Below, in pieces: positions 7,612 to 16,192 of a DNA stretch of 64,000 bases. This DNA comes from GCA-2706205 sp964215955 (lineage in GTDB: Bacteria; Bdellovibrionota; Bacteriovoracia; Bacteriovoracales; Bacteriovoracaceae). The number at the start of each line of letters is the position of its first letter. The stretch's first letter is position 1. Below the pieces are notes generated by a model. That model searched no databases. It was not told the origin of the DNA and saw only the letters and a list, made by a program, of their open reading frames with translations. The stretch lies in the NCBI GenBank assembly GCA_964215955.1, contig CAXPDR010000039.1:3240-67239 (forward strand), written 5' to 3'. The position numbers and the translations under genes were made by a program.

Positions 7612-10365
7612 ATGAAGCTATGTTTCAAATTATTGACATTCTTCTCTCTTTTAATCGCTAATACAACGGCGGTTTTTTCCCAATCTATTGAACAAAATGG
7701 ACAAGCTTCTTTTTTAAGATGGAAAATTAATTCAGCTAAATCTCAAATAAAAGTCTCTAAAGATAGAAATAAAGTTACTATTCAAAGTTTGGACCCAGAT
7801 TTCTTTGAGTCTTTTGCTGGAAATATCTCTAAACTAAAAAGAGATGCTAGATATCATAAGAATTTTAAGTTTAATAAACCAGATACTCCTGGTGCTCCTT
7901 ATAAATTAGATATTACTTTAAATGATAGCTCTATAGAATTGTTTAGCTTTTATAAGAATGATGAGAAAGCCTATATGCTAGACTTTTGGGTAAATCAAGA
8001 TGTTGTTGCCACAAGAAAAGCCTCTCTAGCAGCAACACCTAAACTTGCTAAACTAGAAAGTTCTTCAGGGAAAAAGAAAACAGTTAAGAAAAAGCGCTCA
8101 GCAAAAGTAAGTAAAGTTTTTGCTCCTGCAAATAATAAAATTAATTACATTGATCCAAATGCAACATCTAAGAAAAAAGATACAAAAAAGTTCAGAGATT
8201 TTAGATATGGATCTTCTTTTATTTGGAATTACGATGCTTTAATTCCTCCTTTAAAAGATGATATTTCTTTAAAAGAAAAAGCGCCTGATTATCTATATGA
8301 AATAAAGGATAGAGAACTCTTAGAAGATAAAAAAGAATCTCATATGCAATTAAGCATTAATTTTTATAGAAAAGAGCAATGGGGTTTAATGACAAAGTCC
8401 ATAAAACTCTATGATGAGAAATATGGAAGAGACAAATATAGAGATTTAAATGAGTTTATGAAAGCTGTCTCTATGATCAAAAATGCAATCAAAACAAAAG
8501 TAAAACCTACATACACGTCAAAAATAGATGAGAACGGGGATATTGTTGCTGGGAAAGAATTTTCTCAAGCAGGAATCTTCGCTGCAGCTAGAAATATATT
8601 AACTAATGTTGTGGAAAGCACTCAAAACTATGAATTAGCTAAAGCCACTCTAAGATATCTTATTCAGTATTCTCGAAATGAAGATGATTATATTCAGGCT
8701 TTAAATTTAGCCAAAAACTTGTACGTAAAGGCAAGTGAAGATTTTGATGATGAGATGATTATATTCAGTTCTAGAGTCATTCTTAACTCTTTAGCTCACT
8801 TAAAACAATTAGATAAAATTAAGCAGTTTCTTGAAAATAAGGCCGTTATCAGAGTTTTACCTGGGCAGGAAGGTGCAGCGTATATAAGTTTTATAAATTT
8901 ATTCAATGATAATACTAAACAAGTTATTTCTAATTTCATGGCCAATCAAAAGTCTTATGGAAGGTCTATTCATCCAGCGATCTTATTTAATACGGCTGAG
9001 GCTTTTTTTAGAGAGGGAAGTTATAAAAAATCAGTAAAGCTTTTTGATGAGTTTTTAGCTCAATATTCATCAATGCCAAGCTCAAGTGAAGTTAGGAGCC
9101 GAATCGCTGTTGCCTATGACCTCCTTGATGAAGACCCAAAGAAAGTATTAAGGCTTTACAAAGATGCTATAAATAAGTCTCCAAATCTAAAAGTAAGATA
9201 TGAAAGTAAAATTAGGTATGTCGGATTAAGAGTTGCAAGAAAGAAAAAGTTAGATGAAAGAGACATTGAAACCATAGTATTTCTGGAAGGATCAGATGCT
9301 GAGAAAAGAAATATTGGTCCTAATTTGAAAAAGCTCTTATGGCTTACGAGATTAAGAACTTTTATTAGCCAAGGAAAATATGAGGATGCCCTCGCTTATC
9401 TAGCTTCTCTTCCAATTGAAAACCTCAGGAGAGTCGAGCAGAGGACATTTAATGCTGATGGCGCCGAAATCGTTTTAGGAGTAATTCAAAATAGCTATAG
9501 TAAAGGTGACTATGCTAAAGCTGTAAAGTTTTGGGAGATCTATAAGGATAAATACTCTGACAAAGTGGCCCAAAATCCATACTTAAACTTTGTTGTTTCT
9601 GACAGCTTTATTAAACTAGGTTTACTTAAGTCTTATAAAAGAGCGGTAAGTGAATTAAAAACACTTAATCCAAAAATGAAAAGAAGATATCCGCTCTGGG
9701 TTGATCCTCTTAAAAATATTTCAATTGAAGATTATGTAACTGAATTAAATCTAAGTGCTTTATTAAAAGAGCATAAGTATAAGGAATTAGAACAGTTCTT
9801 AGAGCGAAATAAGAAAAATAAGAATATCAATTATAAATTTTACAAAGGTCTTGTTTCCTATAAGCTTAAAAATTATACTGATAGTGTTACAAGCTTTGAG
9901 TCATTACTTGTAACTCCTAATATCAACAATGTATTAACAACAACCCAAAACAACCAAATGCTAGAAGCCTATCTTGAATCATTGTACGAATCAGTTGAAG
10001 GAAAACGTTTTAGAAGAAATGTTTCAGCTTTAACTAATGATATGAGAAGAAGTACATCTAAGGAACACAGAGCTCTTTTAGAAAGAGCTGAGTACTTATA
10101 TATCGAATCACTATTCTCTGAGTCTCAAGTAAACACGAAGTTACTTGAAACAAAGTCAAAAGAGTTTTTAGCTGAAAATAAAAAATCATCAGTTTTAAAA
10201 AGAGTTCAGTTTTTGAATGCATATGCAACAATCAGAAATGGAAATGAAGAAGATGGTAAAAAAAGTTTAAATGAATTACTGGAGGATAAGGAAACACCAG
10301 AATATTTAAAAGGATTAGTGAGGTCGGAGTTAACCACACTAGAGTTAATGAATAAAACTATTTAA
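7612..10365 (+). CDS. Exported alpha-helical repeat (TPR-like) protein, flagellar locus
   Basis: A 917-residue product with an N-terminal signal peptide ending about AVFSQS. There is a basic Lys-rich linker around residues 150-170 (KKKTVKKKRSAKV). A long helical region with degenerate TPR-like patterns follows (for example FNTAEAFFREGSYKKSVKLFDEFLAQY, quoted in part: AEAFFREGSYKKSVKLF). An in-frame TTG at 7603 directly abuts AGGAAG and is too close, so I chose the ATG at 7612, 9 nt from that site. The gene lies 39 nt before the flagellar regulator gene on the same strand. A periplasmic scaffold role near the flagellum or envelope is an inference from position; the family is not one I can name. 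Confidence 0.8.
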   Translation: MKLCFKLLTFFSLLIANTTAVFSQSIEQNGQASFLRWKINSAKSQIKVSKDRNKVTIQSLDPDFFESFAGNISKLKRDARYHKNFKFNKPDTPGAPYKLDITLNDSSIELFSFYKNDEKAYMLDFWVNQDVVATRKASLAATPKLAKLESSSGKKKTVKKKRSAKVSKVFAPANNKINYIDPNATSKKKDTKKFRDFRYGSSFIWNYDALIPPLKDDISLKEKAPDYLYEIKDRELLEDKKESHMQLSINFYRKEQWGLMTKSIKLYDEKYGRDKYRDLNEFMKAVSMIKNAIKTKVKPTYTSKIDENGDIVAGKEFSQAGIFAAARNILTNVVESTQNYELAKATLRYLIQYSRNEDDYIQALNLAKNLYVKASEDFDDEMIIFSSRVILNSLAHLKQLDKIKQFLENKAVIRVLPGQEGAAYISFINLFNDNTKQVISNFMANQKSYGRSIHPAILFNTAEAFFREGSYKKSVKLFDEFLAQYSSMPSSSEVRSRIAVAYDLLDEDPKKVLRLYKDAINKSPNLKVRYESKIRYVGLRVARKKKLDERDIETIVFLEGSDAEKRNIGPNLKKLLWLTRLRTFISQGKYEDALAYLASLPIENLRRVEQRTFNADGAEIVLGVIQNSYSKGDYAKAVKFWEIYKDKYSDKVAQNPYLNFVVSDSFIKLGLLKSYKRAVSELKTLNPKMKRRYPLWVDPLKNISIEDYVTELNLSALLKEHKYKELEQFLERNKKNKNINYKFYKGLVSYKLKNYTDSVTSFESLLVTPNINNVLTTTQNNQMLEAYLESLYESVEGKRFRRNVSALTNDMRRSTSKEHRALLERAEYLYIESLFSESQVNTKLLETKSKEFLAENKKSSVLKRVQFLNAYATIRNGNEEDGKKSLNELLEDKETPEYLKGLVRSELTTLELMNKTI

Positions 10366-10404
10366 GAATAAGTTTTTAATTAAATAACAAAGACAGGAGG
10401 TCTA

Positions 10405-11343
10405 ATGTTTGCATCAGAAGTAAGGTTGGTAGGAAATCACCCAAAATTTATCAAAGCTATGGAGTTCGCAGGAAACGTAGCAGTAACCAAAGCACCAGTG
10501 CTAATCGTAGGTGAGTCTGGGTCAGGAAAAAAATCGTTTTGCCAATACATTCATCAAAAATCAGTTAGAGGTAATTCTCCATTACTTGTTGTTGACTGTT
10601 CTCAGGAAGCTCAACAAGTAGAGAATGAAATTCTTGGGTTTAGAGATGCAGATGGAAAATTTAATAAAGGTGTTTTAGAAAGAGCAAACGGTGGATCCAT
10701 TGTTTTATCAAATATTGACTCTTTGGATGAAAAATTTCAAAAAAGACTATTCCAAATTCTTCAGGAACTTGCAGATTATGATCTTGATGTAAGAATTATG
10801 GGAACAACTTCAAAAAATTTATCAAAATACGTTGGAGCAGGAAGATTCCATAGAGCTTTATATACATATTTCTCAGGCTCTCAAATTTCATTAATTCCTT
10901 TAAGAGAGAGAGATTCTGATATTGAAACTCTTGCTATTCATTTTGCAAATGAGTATGCGAAAGAAAATGAAAAAGGAAATGTTGAGTTTTCTGATGAAGC
11001 AAAGAAAAAGATTGCAAGCTTTTACTGGGCACATAATGTGGCGGAGTTAAAATCAGTAATAGAGAGTACTGTTGAAAACTCTGAAAATGGTTCTATCGAT
11101 GTAAGCGCAATTGAGATTGGAGAGAAGAAAGCAGAAACGGTTGCTAATGACCTTGACGAAGATGGGTTAAGATTAATGTCACTTAAGGAAGCTGAAAGAC
11201 TTCTTATTAAGAAAGCACTTATTCATACATCTGAAAATAGAACTCAAGCAGCAAAAATTCTTGGTGTATCAATTAGAACATTAAGAAATAAAATCAATGA
11301 GTACAGAGGCGAAGGAAATAACTATTTCGTTAATTTGAGATAG
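10405..11343 (+). CDS. Sigma54-activator-like AAA+ regulator lacking GAFTGA
   Basis: A 312-residue protein with no receiver domain. The AAA+ core (about 8-225) keeps Walker A GESGSGKK (36-43). In place of the GAFTGA loop it has GFRDADGKFNKG (78-89), and Walker B is degenerate (SIVLSNID, 98-105, no DE pair). A Fis-type helix-turn-helix (about 279-300, NRTQAAKILGVSIRTLRNKI) is intact. Enhancer-binding proteins without GAFTGA generally cannot remodel sigma54 RNA polymerase, so this may act as a DNA-binding repressor, a sigma70 regulator or a partner of a complete activator. AGGAGG precedes the ATG. It sits 22 nt before flgB and probably heads and controls the flagellar operon. Confidence 0.9.
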   Translation: MFASEVRLVGNHPKFIKAMEFAGNVAVTKAPVLIVGESGSGKKSFCQYIHQKSVRGNSPLLVVDCSQEAQQVENEILGFRDADGKFNKGVLERANGGSIVLSNIDSLDEKFQKRLFQILQELADYDLDVRIMGTTSKNLSKYVGAGRFHRALYTYFSGSQISLIPLRERDSDIETLAIHFANEYAKENEKGNVEFSDEAKKKIASFYWAHNVAELKSVIESTVENSENGSIDVSAIEIGEKKAETVANDLDEDGLRLMSLKEAERLLIKKALIHTSENRTQAAKILGVSIRTLRNKINEYRGEGNNYFVNLR

Positions 11344-11365
11344 TTTTTTTAGGATCGGATAAATT

Positions 11366-11773
11366 ATGGACGTTAACGACAAAACATTACAAGCTTTAGC
11401 AGCAGCTACAAAGTTTAGAGAGATGAGACAAGAAGTTATCTCATCGAATGTCGCAAATAAAGATGTTCCTGGTTATAAAGCAAAAAGAATAGACTTTGAA
11501 AATGCCTTAGCCAGAGCATTAGATGTGGATGGAAATCTTACTATGAAGGTAGAGGATGGAAAGCATTTTGACGTAGGTAATGGTGGTTTTAATAATTTAG
11601 AACCAGAGGTTTATGAAGATCCAAATGGTGTTGTAAGTGAGAACGGAAATACAGTTGATGTTCAGGAAGAGATGGCGATGATGGCAGAAAACAAAATTAT
11701 GTATGATGCCTTAGTCCAGTTAATGAACAAAAAACTTGGGTTAATGAAATACACCATTAACTCAGAAAGGTAG
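11366..11773 (+). CDS. flgB: Flagellar basal-body proximal rod protein FlgB
   Basis: A 135-residue rod protein, the usual FlgB length. The N-terminus contains the rod/hook family pattern (REMRQEVISSNVANKDVPGYKA, in part: ISSNVANKDVPGYKA). The C-terminal helix (MYDALVQLMNKKLGLMKYTI) pairs with it in the assembled rod. It is exported by the flagellar type III apparatus and has no cleavable signal. It is followed by flgC after 6 nt, and the order flgB-flgC-fliE is the standard rod-gene order. Confidence 0.96.
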   Translation: MDVNDKTLQALAAATKFREMRQEVISSNVANKDVPGYKAKRIDFENALARALDVDGNLTMKVEDGKHFDVGNGGFNNLEPEVYEDPNGVVSENGNTVDVQEEMAMMAENKIMYDALVQLMNKKLGLMKYTINSER

Positions 11774-11779
11774 GAATAA

Positions 11780-12217
11780 ATGGACTTACTAAAAAGTATG
11801 AGAATTAGTGCAAGTGGTTTGAGAGCTAACTTGAAGCAAATAGAGGCGAATAACTCTAATATTGCTAATGCTCAAACAACGAGAACTGCCGAAGGTGGTC
11901 CATATCAACCTAAAAGAGTTGTGTTAGGTTCAGAGCCTGCCCGAGAAAATTTTTCCGAAATCTTAGAGGGTGAAATTGATGCTCAAGCTCAAACAGTACA
12001 TGCAACTGAGGTAATTAATGATAGTAAACCTCCAGTTTTAAAATATGACCCAAGTCATCCTGATGCAAACAAGGATGGCTATGTTGCTTACCCAGATATA
12101 AATGTAATGGTTGAGATGGCAGAGATGTTAACTGCTCAAAGAGCTTACGAAGCAAACATGAATAGTTTAAAAATAACAAAAGGTATGGCGCAAAAAGCGC
12201 TTGAACTAGGTCGCTAA
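11780..12217 (+). CDS. flgC: Flagellar basal-body rod protein FlgC
   Basis: A 145-residue proximal-rod protein. The N-terminal rod signature is clear (MRISASGLRANLKQIEANNSNIANAQTTR, in part: SASGLRANLKQIEANNSNIA). The C-terminus has the FlgC hallmark VEMAEMLTAQRAYEANM followed by a final helix ending ALELGR. FlgC assembles with FlgB, FlgF and FliE between the MS ring and distal rod. GGAATAA precedes the ATG. fliE follows after 26 nt. Confidence 0.97.
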   Translation: MDLLKSMRISASGLRANLKQIEANNSNIANAQTTRTAEGGPYQPKRVVLGSEPARENFSEILEGEIDAQAQTVHATEVINDSKPPVLKYDPSHPDANKDGYVAYPDINVMVEMAEMLTAQRAYEANMNSLKITKGMAQKALELGR

Positions 12218-12243
12218 TTAAAGCGCTTAAAAAGGATTAAGTT

Positions 12244-12600
12244 ATGGCCATTAATACGGTTGGACAAATGTCAAATACATTGCAAAACTATGATATTAAA
12301 AATTGGTCTAAATCAGTTGAAATTGGTAGCAAAATGGACTTCAGGGGAGATTTTCCTGAATTAAATGAAAGCAATTCAACTCAATCTTTTGGAGACTTTT
12401 TAGCAAATTCAATTGCTAAAGTTAACGGCTTACAACAAGATGCAGATGTAGCGATGCAAAGACTAGCTAGTGGGGAATCTAAAAATTTACATGAGACCTT
12501 ACTTGCAGTTGAAAGAGCGGATATTGCTTTTAAACAGATGAACCAAATTAGGTTGAAAGTGATAGATGCATATAAAGAAATAATGAGAATGCAGGTTTAA
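12244..12600 (+). CDS. fliE: Flagellar hook-basal body protein FliE
   Basis: A 118-residue product of normal FliE size. The C-terminal half carries the family pattern, from SFGDFLANSIAKVNGLQQDA through SGESKNLHETLLAVERADIA to FKQMNQIRLKVIDAYKEIMR. FliE joins the MS ring (FliF) to the rod, consistent with its position between flgC and fliF. It is exported without a signal peptide. Confidence 0.96.
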   Translation: MAINTVGQMSNTLQNYDIKNWSKSVEIGSKMDFRGDFPELNESNSTQSFGDFLANSIAKVNGLQQDADVAMQRLASGESKNLHETLLAVERADIAFKQMNQIRLKVIDAYKEIMRMQV

Positions 12601-12635
12601 TTAGTAAATTAGATTTTTGAATCAGGAGGATTCAC

Positions 12636-14324
12636 TTGCAAGAATTTTTAAATCAAATTACCCAAAACTTCTTAGAGTTCTATCGTTCGCTAGATGCTAA
12701 ACGTAGAATGAGTTTGTTTGGAATAGCTGGAGCAATTGTTGTGACCATGACGCTTTTGGTTGTCTGGGCTACAAAAACTCAATACAAACTACTTTATTCA
12801 GATCTATCGAAAGAAGATTCAGCAAAAATCCAACAAATCTTAAACAATGCAAAGATAAACTTTCAACCAAAAAATGGTGGAAAAGAATTGTATGTCTCAG
12901 AAGATCAAGTTGATAATATGAGATTAGAAATTGCTAAGATGGGAGTTAATTTTAATTCAACAATTGGTTATGAAGTGTTTGATAATCAGGCTTTTGGAAC
13001 AACTAGTTTTGTTCAAAAAGTTAATAAGCAAAGGGCCCTTGAAGGGGAGCTCATGAAAACTATCAAACATATCAGAGGTGTTAAGAGGGCCAGAGTTCAT
13101 TTAACTCTACCTGAGGATAGTCCTTTTGTTTCAGAGAGAAAATCTCCTAGTGGGTCGGTTGTTCTTGACTTGGAAAGAGGTTTTAACCTGACAAAAGAAG
13201 AAGTTAAAGGAATTCAACATTTAGTAACTGCATCCGTAAATGGAATGAGAATTAAAGATGTAGTTATCTTAGATTCAAAAGGTGAAAAATTAACTGAAAA
13301 TGTTGGGGATGCTATGTCTCAACATACAGCAAATAGATTAGCTTTAGAAAAAAAGGTTAATAGAGAATATGAACAACAAATTGAAGGTATTTTAAAGAGA
13401 GTTGTTGGTGAAGGTAAAGTTATTGCAAAAGTTAATGCAAAAATGGATTTTACTGAAGCGTACGAAACAAAAACAACGTATGATGGTGAAAATACAGCTG
13501 TCGTATCGGAAGTTGCTAATAAACAAAATCTTCAAGGTTCGAGACCTTCCCCGCAGGGAATTCCTGGAGCGAGAAGTAATCTTCCTGGTGAAGCACCACA
13601 GCCAGGTATCCCTGAAACCCGTAATAATGTTGATAAGTCACTAACGACGAGAAACTACAACGTACCAAAAACCATTACGAAATCTAAGAAACCGACTGCT
13701 GAAATTCAAAATATTTCTGTTGCGGTAATGGTGGATGGAAAGCAAGTTCCTGTGCTAGACGAAGCTGGAGAGGTCATTCTTAATGAAGATGGATTACCTG
13801 TGACAAAGTATGAACCGTGGACAGAAGCTGAAATTGCTAATTTTAAGGCTATCGTTGCTTCATCAATAGGTATTTCTGAAGCTAGAGGTGATCAACTCGT
13901 TATTAAAAACATGGAGTTTGCAAAAGAAGATTTATCTGAAGCGGAAGCCATTCTTAGAGCTAGAGAAAACAGAGAAATCATTAAGAACTTAACTAAATAC
14001 TTAATGATAGGAGTGTTGATATCATTACTTTTCATTGTTGTCGTCAGACCATTTATTCAATGGGTAACTGAGAACACCGTTGAATCCATTGAAGACTTCT
14101 TACCAAAAACTATTGAGGAATTAGAGAAAATTCAAGCGAATCAAAAATTACCTGGCTTAGAAGATGCTCTTCCTACAATTGAAGATAAAATGAATCCAGA
14201 AAAGATTGAAGGAAATATGATTAGAGAGAGAATCATTAATCTTGTTGAAACCAACCCTGCCAAAGCAGCTCAAGTTGTTCACGAGATGATTCATGCTCAG
14301 GATACGAATAAGGAGATCGCGTAA
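12636..14324 (+). CDS. fliF: Flagellar MS-ring protein FliF
   Basis: A 562-residue inner-membrane ring protein. A first membrane helix lies at about 24-45, followed by the ring-building motifs (LYSDLSKEDSAKI, then VKRARVHLTLPEDSPF). A long Pro/Gly-rich variable loop lies at about 290-350, a second helix at about 450-470 (YLMIGVLISLLFIVVVRPFI), and the C-terminal cytoplasmic tail that binds FliG. The start is TTG, supported by AGGAGG (12624-12629) 6 nt upstream. The stop overlaps the fliG start in a TAATG junction, so the two partners are translationally coupled. Confidence 0.98.
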   Translation: MQEFLNQITQNFLEFYRSLDAKRRMSLFGIAGAIVVTMTLLVVWATKTQYKLLYSDLSKEDSAKIQQILNNAKINFQPKNGGKELYVSEDQVDNMRLEIAKMGVNFNSTIGYEVFDNQAFGTTSFVQKVNKQRALEGELMKTIKHIRGVKRARVHLTLPEDSPFVSERKSPSGSVVLDLERGFNLTKEEVKGIQHLVTASVNGMRIKDVVILDSKGEKLTENVGDAMSQHTANRLALEKKVNREYEQQIEGILKRVVGEGKVIAKVNAKMDFTEAYETKTTYDGENTAVVSEVANKQNLQGSRPSPQGIPGARSNLPGEAPQPGIPETRNNVDKSLTTRNYNVPKTITKSKKPTAEIQNISVAVMVDGKQVPVLDEAGEVILNEDGLPVTKYEPWTEAEIANFKAIVASSIGISEARGDQLVIKNMEFAKEDLSEAEAILRARENREIIKNLTKYLMIGVLISLLFIVVVRPFIQWVTENTVESIEDFLPKTIEELEKIQANQKLPGLEDALPTIEDKMNPEKIEGNMIRERIINLVETNPAKAAQVVHEMIHAQDTNKEIA

Positions 14325-15358
14325 TGTCTGATGCGAAAACGTTAGATCCAGAAGTTGAGTATGCGCTTTTAACAGGTTTGGATAAATCGGCAATCTTAAT
14401 GAGTGCCCTTGGTCCTAGTCCAGCAAAACTTATCTTTAAACATATGAAAGATAATGATGTTAAAAGACTTATTAATCAAATGTCTATCTTAACTAAATCT
14501 CCAATTTGGATGGTGAAAAGAGTTTTAGAGGAATTTTATTCTGCTCTAAATGAGGATAGTGATTTATTATTTTCTGAAAATAAAGGACGAGATTTTATAC
14601 TTGGTACTCTAGGTGAAGATAGAGCGAAACAGCTTCTTGGCCAAGTCGTGGAAGTGGGGACAGCCAATACTTTAGAGTCTTTAGAATTAGTCGATACCAG
14701 AACATTAGCAAACTTTTTAATTAATGAGCATCCTCAGACGATTGCCTTAATTATTGCTCATTTAACAACAGAGAGAAAAGTAGATGTGTTAAGAAAGCTT
14801 CCTGAGGGACTTCAGGCGGAAGTTGTATTGAGGGTTGCTAATTTAGACTTTGTTTCTCCAGAATTAATAGCACAATTAGACGATGTTCTTAAAACAGAAT
14901 TATCAACACTTGGATCAATCGATACACAACAACTTGGTGGAGTTGAGCCAATTGCTGATATGTTAAATATGATGGATAAAAACTCTGAGAAGAATGTTAT
15001 GGCAAGAGTTGAAGAAAAAGATCCTGAACTTGCTGAAGAAATTAGAAAACTCATGTTTGTATTCGAAGACCTTGTTTATGTTGATGGTAAAGGGATCCAA
15101 GAGCTACTTAAGATTGTTGATAACCAGAAACTTACGATTGCTCTTAAAACAGCACCTGAAGAAATTAAATCCATGCTATTTAAAAATATGTCAAACAGAG
15201 CCGCTACGCTATTACAAGAAGATCTGGATGCACTTGGACCAACAAAACTGTCAGATGTTGAAAAAGCACAACAAGAAATTGTTCAACAAGTTAAAGATCT
15301 TGAAGCTAAAGGTAAAGCAGTTATTAGTAGAGGTGGAGAAGGCGATTCATTCGTATAA
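14324..15358 (+). CDS. fliG: Flagellar motor switch protein FliG
   Basis: A 344-residue rotor protein. Recognisable are the N-terminal FliF-binding helices, the middle-domain EHPQTIALIIAHL motif (about 131-143), and the C-terminal torque domain (PELAEEIRKLMFVFEDLV and a run of charged residues) that works against MotA. The start overlaps the fliF stop by 1 nt (TAATG). The C-terminus extends about 30 residues beyond the torque helices with a Lys/Glu-rich tail. Confidence 0.97.
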   Translation: MSDAKTLDPEVEYALLTGLDKSAILMSALGPSPAKLIFKHMKDNDVKRLINQMSILTKSPIWMVKRVLEEFYSALNEDSDLLFSENKGRDFILGTLGEDRAKQLLGQVVEVGTANTLESLELVDTRTLANFLINEHPQTIALIIAHLTTERKVDVLRKLPEGLQAEVVLRVANLDFVSPELIAQLDDVLKTELSTLGSIDTQQLGGVEPIADMLNMMDKNSEKNVMARVEEKDPELAEEIRKLMFVFEDLVYVDGKGIQELLKIVDNQKLTIALKTAPEEIKSMLFKNMSNRAATLLQEDLDALGPTKLSDVEKAQQEIVQQVKDLEAKGKAVISRGGEGDSFV

Positions 15359-15382
15359 TCGTTGGATTAATTGGAGTTTTAA

Positions 15383-16192
15383 ATGGGTACAATTAAAAAT
15401 TTAAATATGGATATTGAGGAGTTCAAATTTGGACAACTTATTCCTAATGACGATGGTCATGTGAAAGATACCGAAAATTTCAAATTAAAGTCTCTTAATC
15501 AAGCACAGGATTTTAAACACAATATATCACCAGAAAAAATTAGAAGAGAGAGAGAATTTGAATCACGTTCTTCTTTTGAAATTCTTGAGTTAGTTAAACA
15601 ACATAGAGGACTTCAAAATCAAGCAGATCAAGATTATGAAGAAAGAGTCTCTGCGGAAGTTGAAAGAAGGGTCTTAGCGCTTAAAGAGCAGGCCGTAAAA
15701 GATGGCTTTGAAGCAGGAAGAGAAGAAGGTTATCAACAAGCCTATAAAGAAGCGCAAATTGGTTTTGAAGAAAATCTTCAAGGTTTTGCTGAGCAGATTG
15801 AACATGTACAAAATGACGTTAAAAAGATTTTTATTGACTCTACGAATAGTGCATACCTTATGGTTAAAAATTTAACTAAGTGGATTATATTAAAAGAAGT
15901 TGATGAAAAATATTATTTAGCAAGATTACTTGAAAAGCTTATTCATGAAATAAATTCAAAAGCTAATTTAACAATTCATGTAAATGAAGATTCCTTTGGT
16001 TATATGCCGGAAATTGTTAAAATTGTTGAGAGAAAAGTTGGGAAGCTTACTAATGTGAGAGTTGAAGTTGATTTAGACATGCATGAGAATGGAATTAAAT
16101 TGGAATCAGAGAATAATATAATTGATGGATCTTTAGAAGCTCAATTTGAAACAATTGATCGTTTATTTCAAAATGTGGGGCTAAATGAATAA
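15383..16192 (+). CDS. fliH: Flagellar assembly protein FliH
   Basis: A 269-residue protein between fliG and fliI, where fliH belongs. Residues about 85-140 form a charged helix (EERVSAEVERRVLALKEQAV, then GFEAGREEGYQQAYKEAQ), with the Gly/Ala-spaced pattern typical of FliH. The C-terminal domain (about 160-265) matches the FliH/HrpE fold (VRVEVDLDMHENGIKLES). FliH inhibits and delivers the FliI ATPase. GGAG lies 7-10 nt before the ATG. The gene overlaps fliI by 8 nt. Confidence 0.92.
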   Translation: MGTIKNLNMDIEEFKFGQLIPNDDGHVKDTENFKLKSLNQAQDFKHNISPEKIRREREFESRSSFEILELVKQHRGLQNQADQDYEERVSAEVERRVLALKEQAVKDGFEAGREEGYQQAYKEAQIGFEENLQGFAEQIEHVQNDVKKIFIDSTNSAYLMVKNLTKWIILKEVDEKYYLARLLEKLIHEINSKANLTIHVNEDSFGYMPEIVKIVERKVGKLTNVRVEVDLDMHENGIKLESENNIIDGSLEAQFETIDRLFQNVGLNE

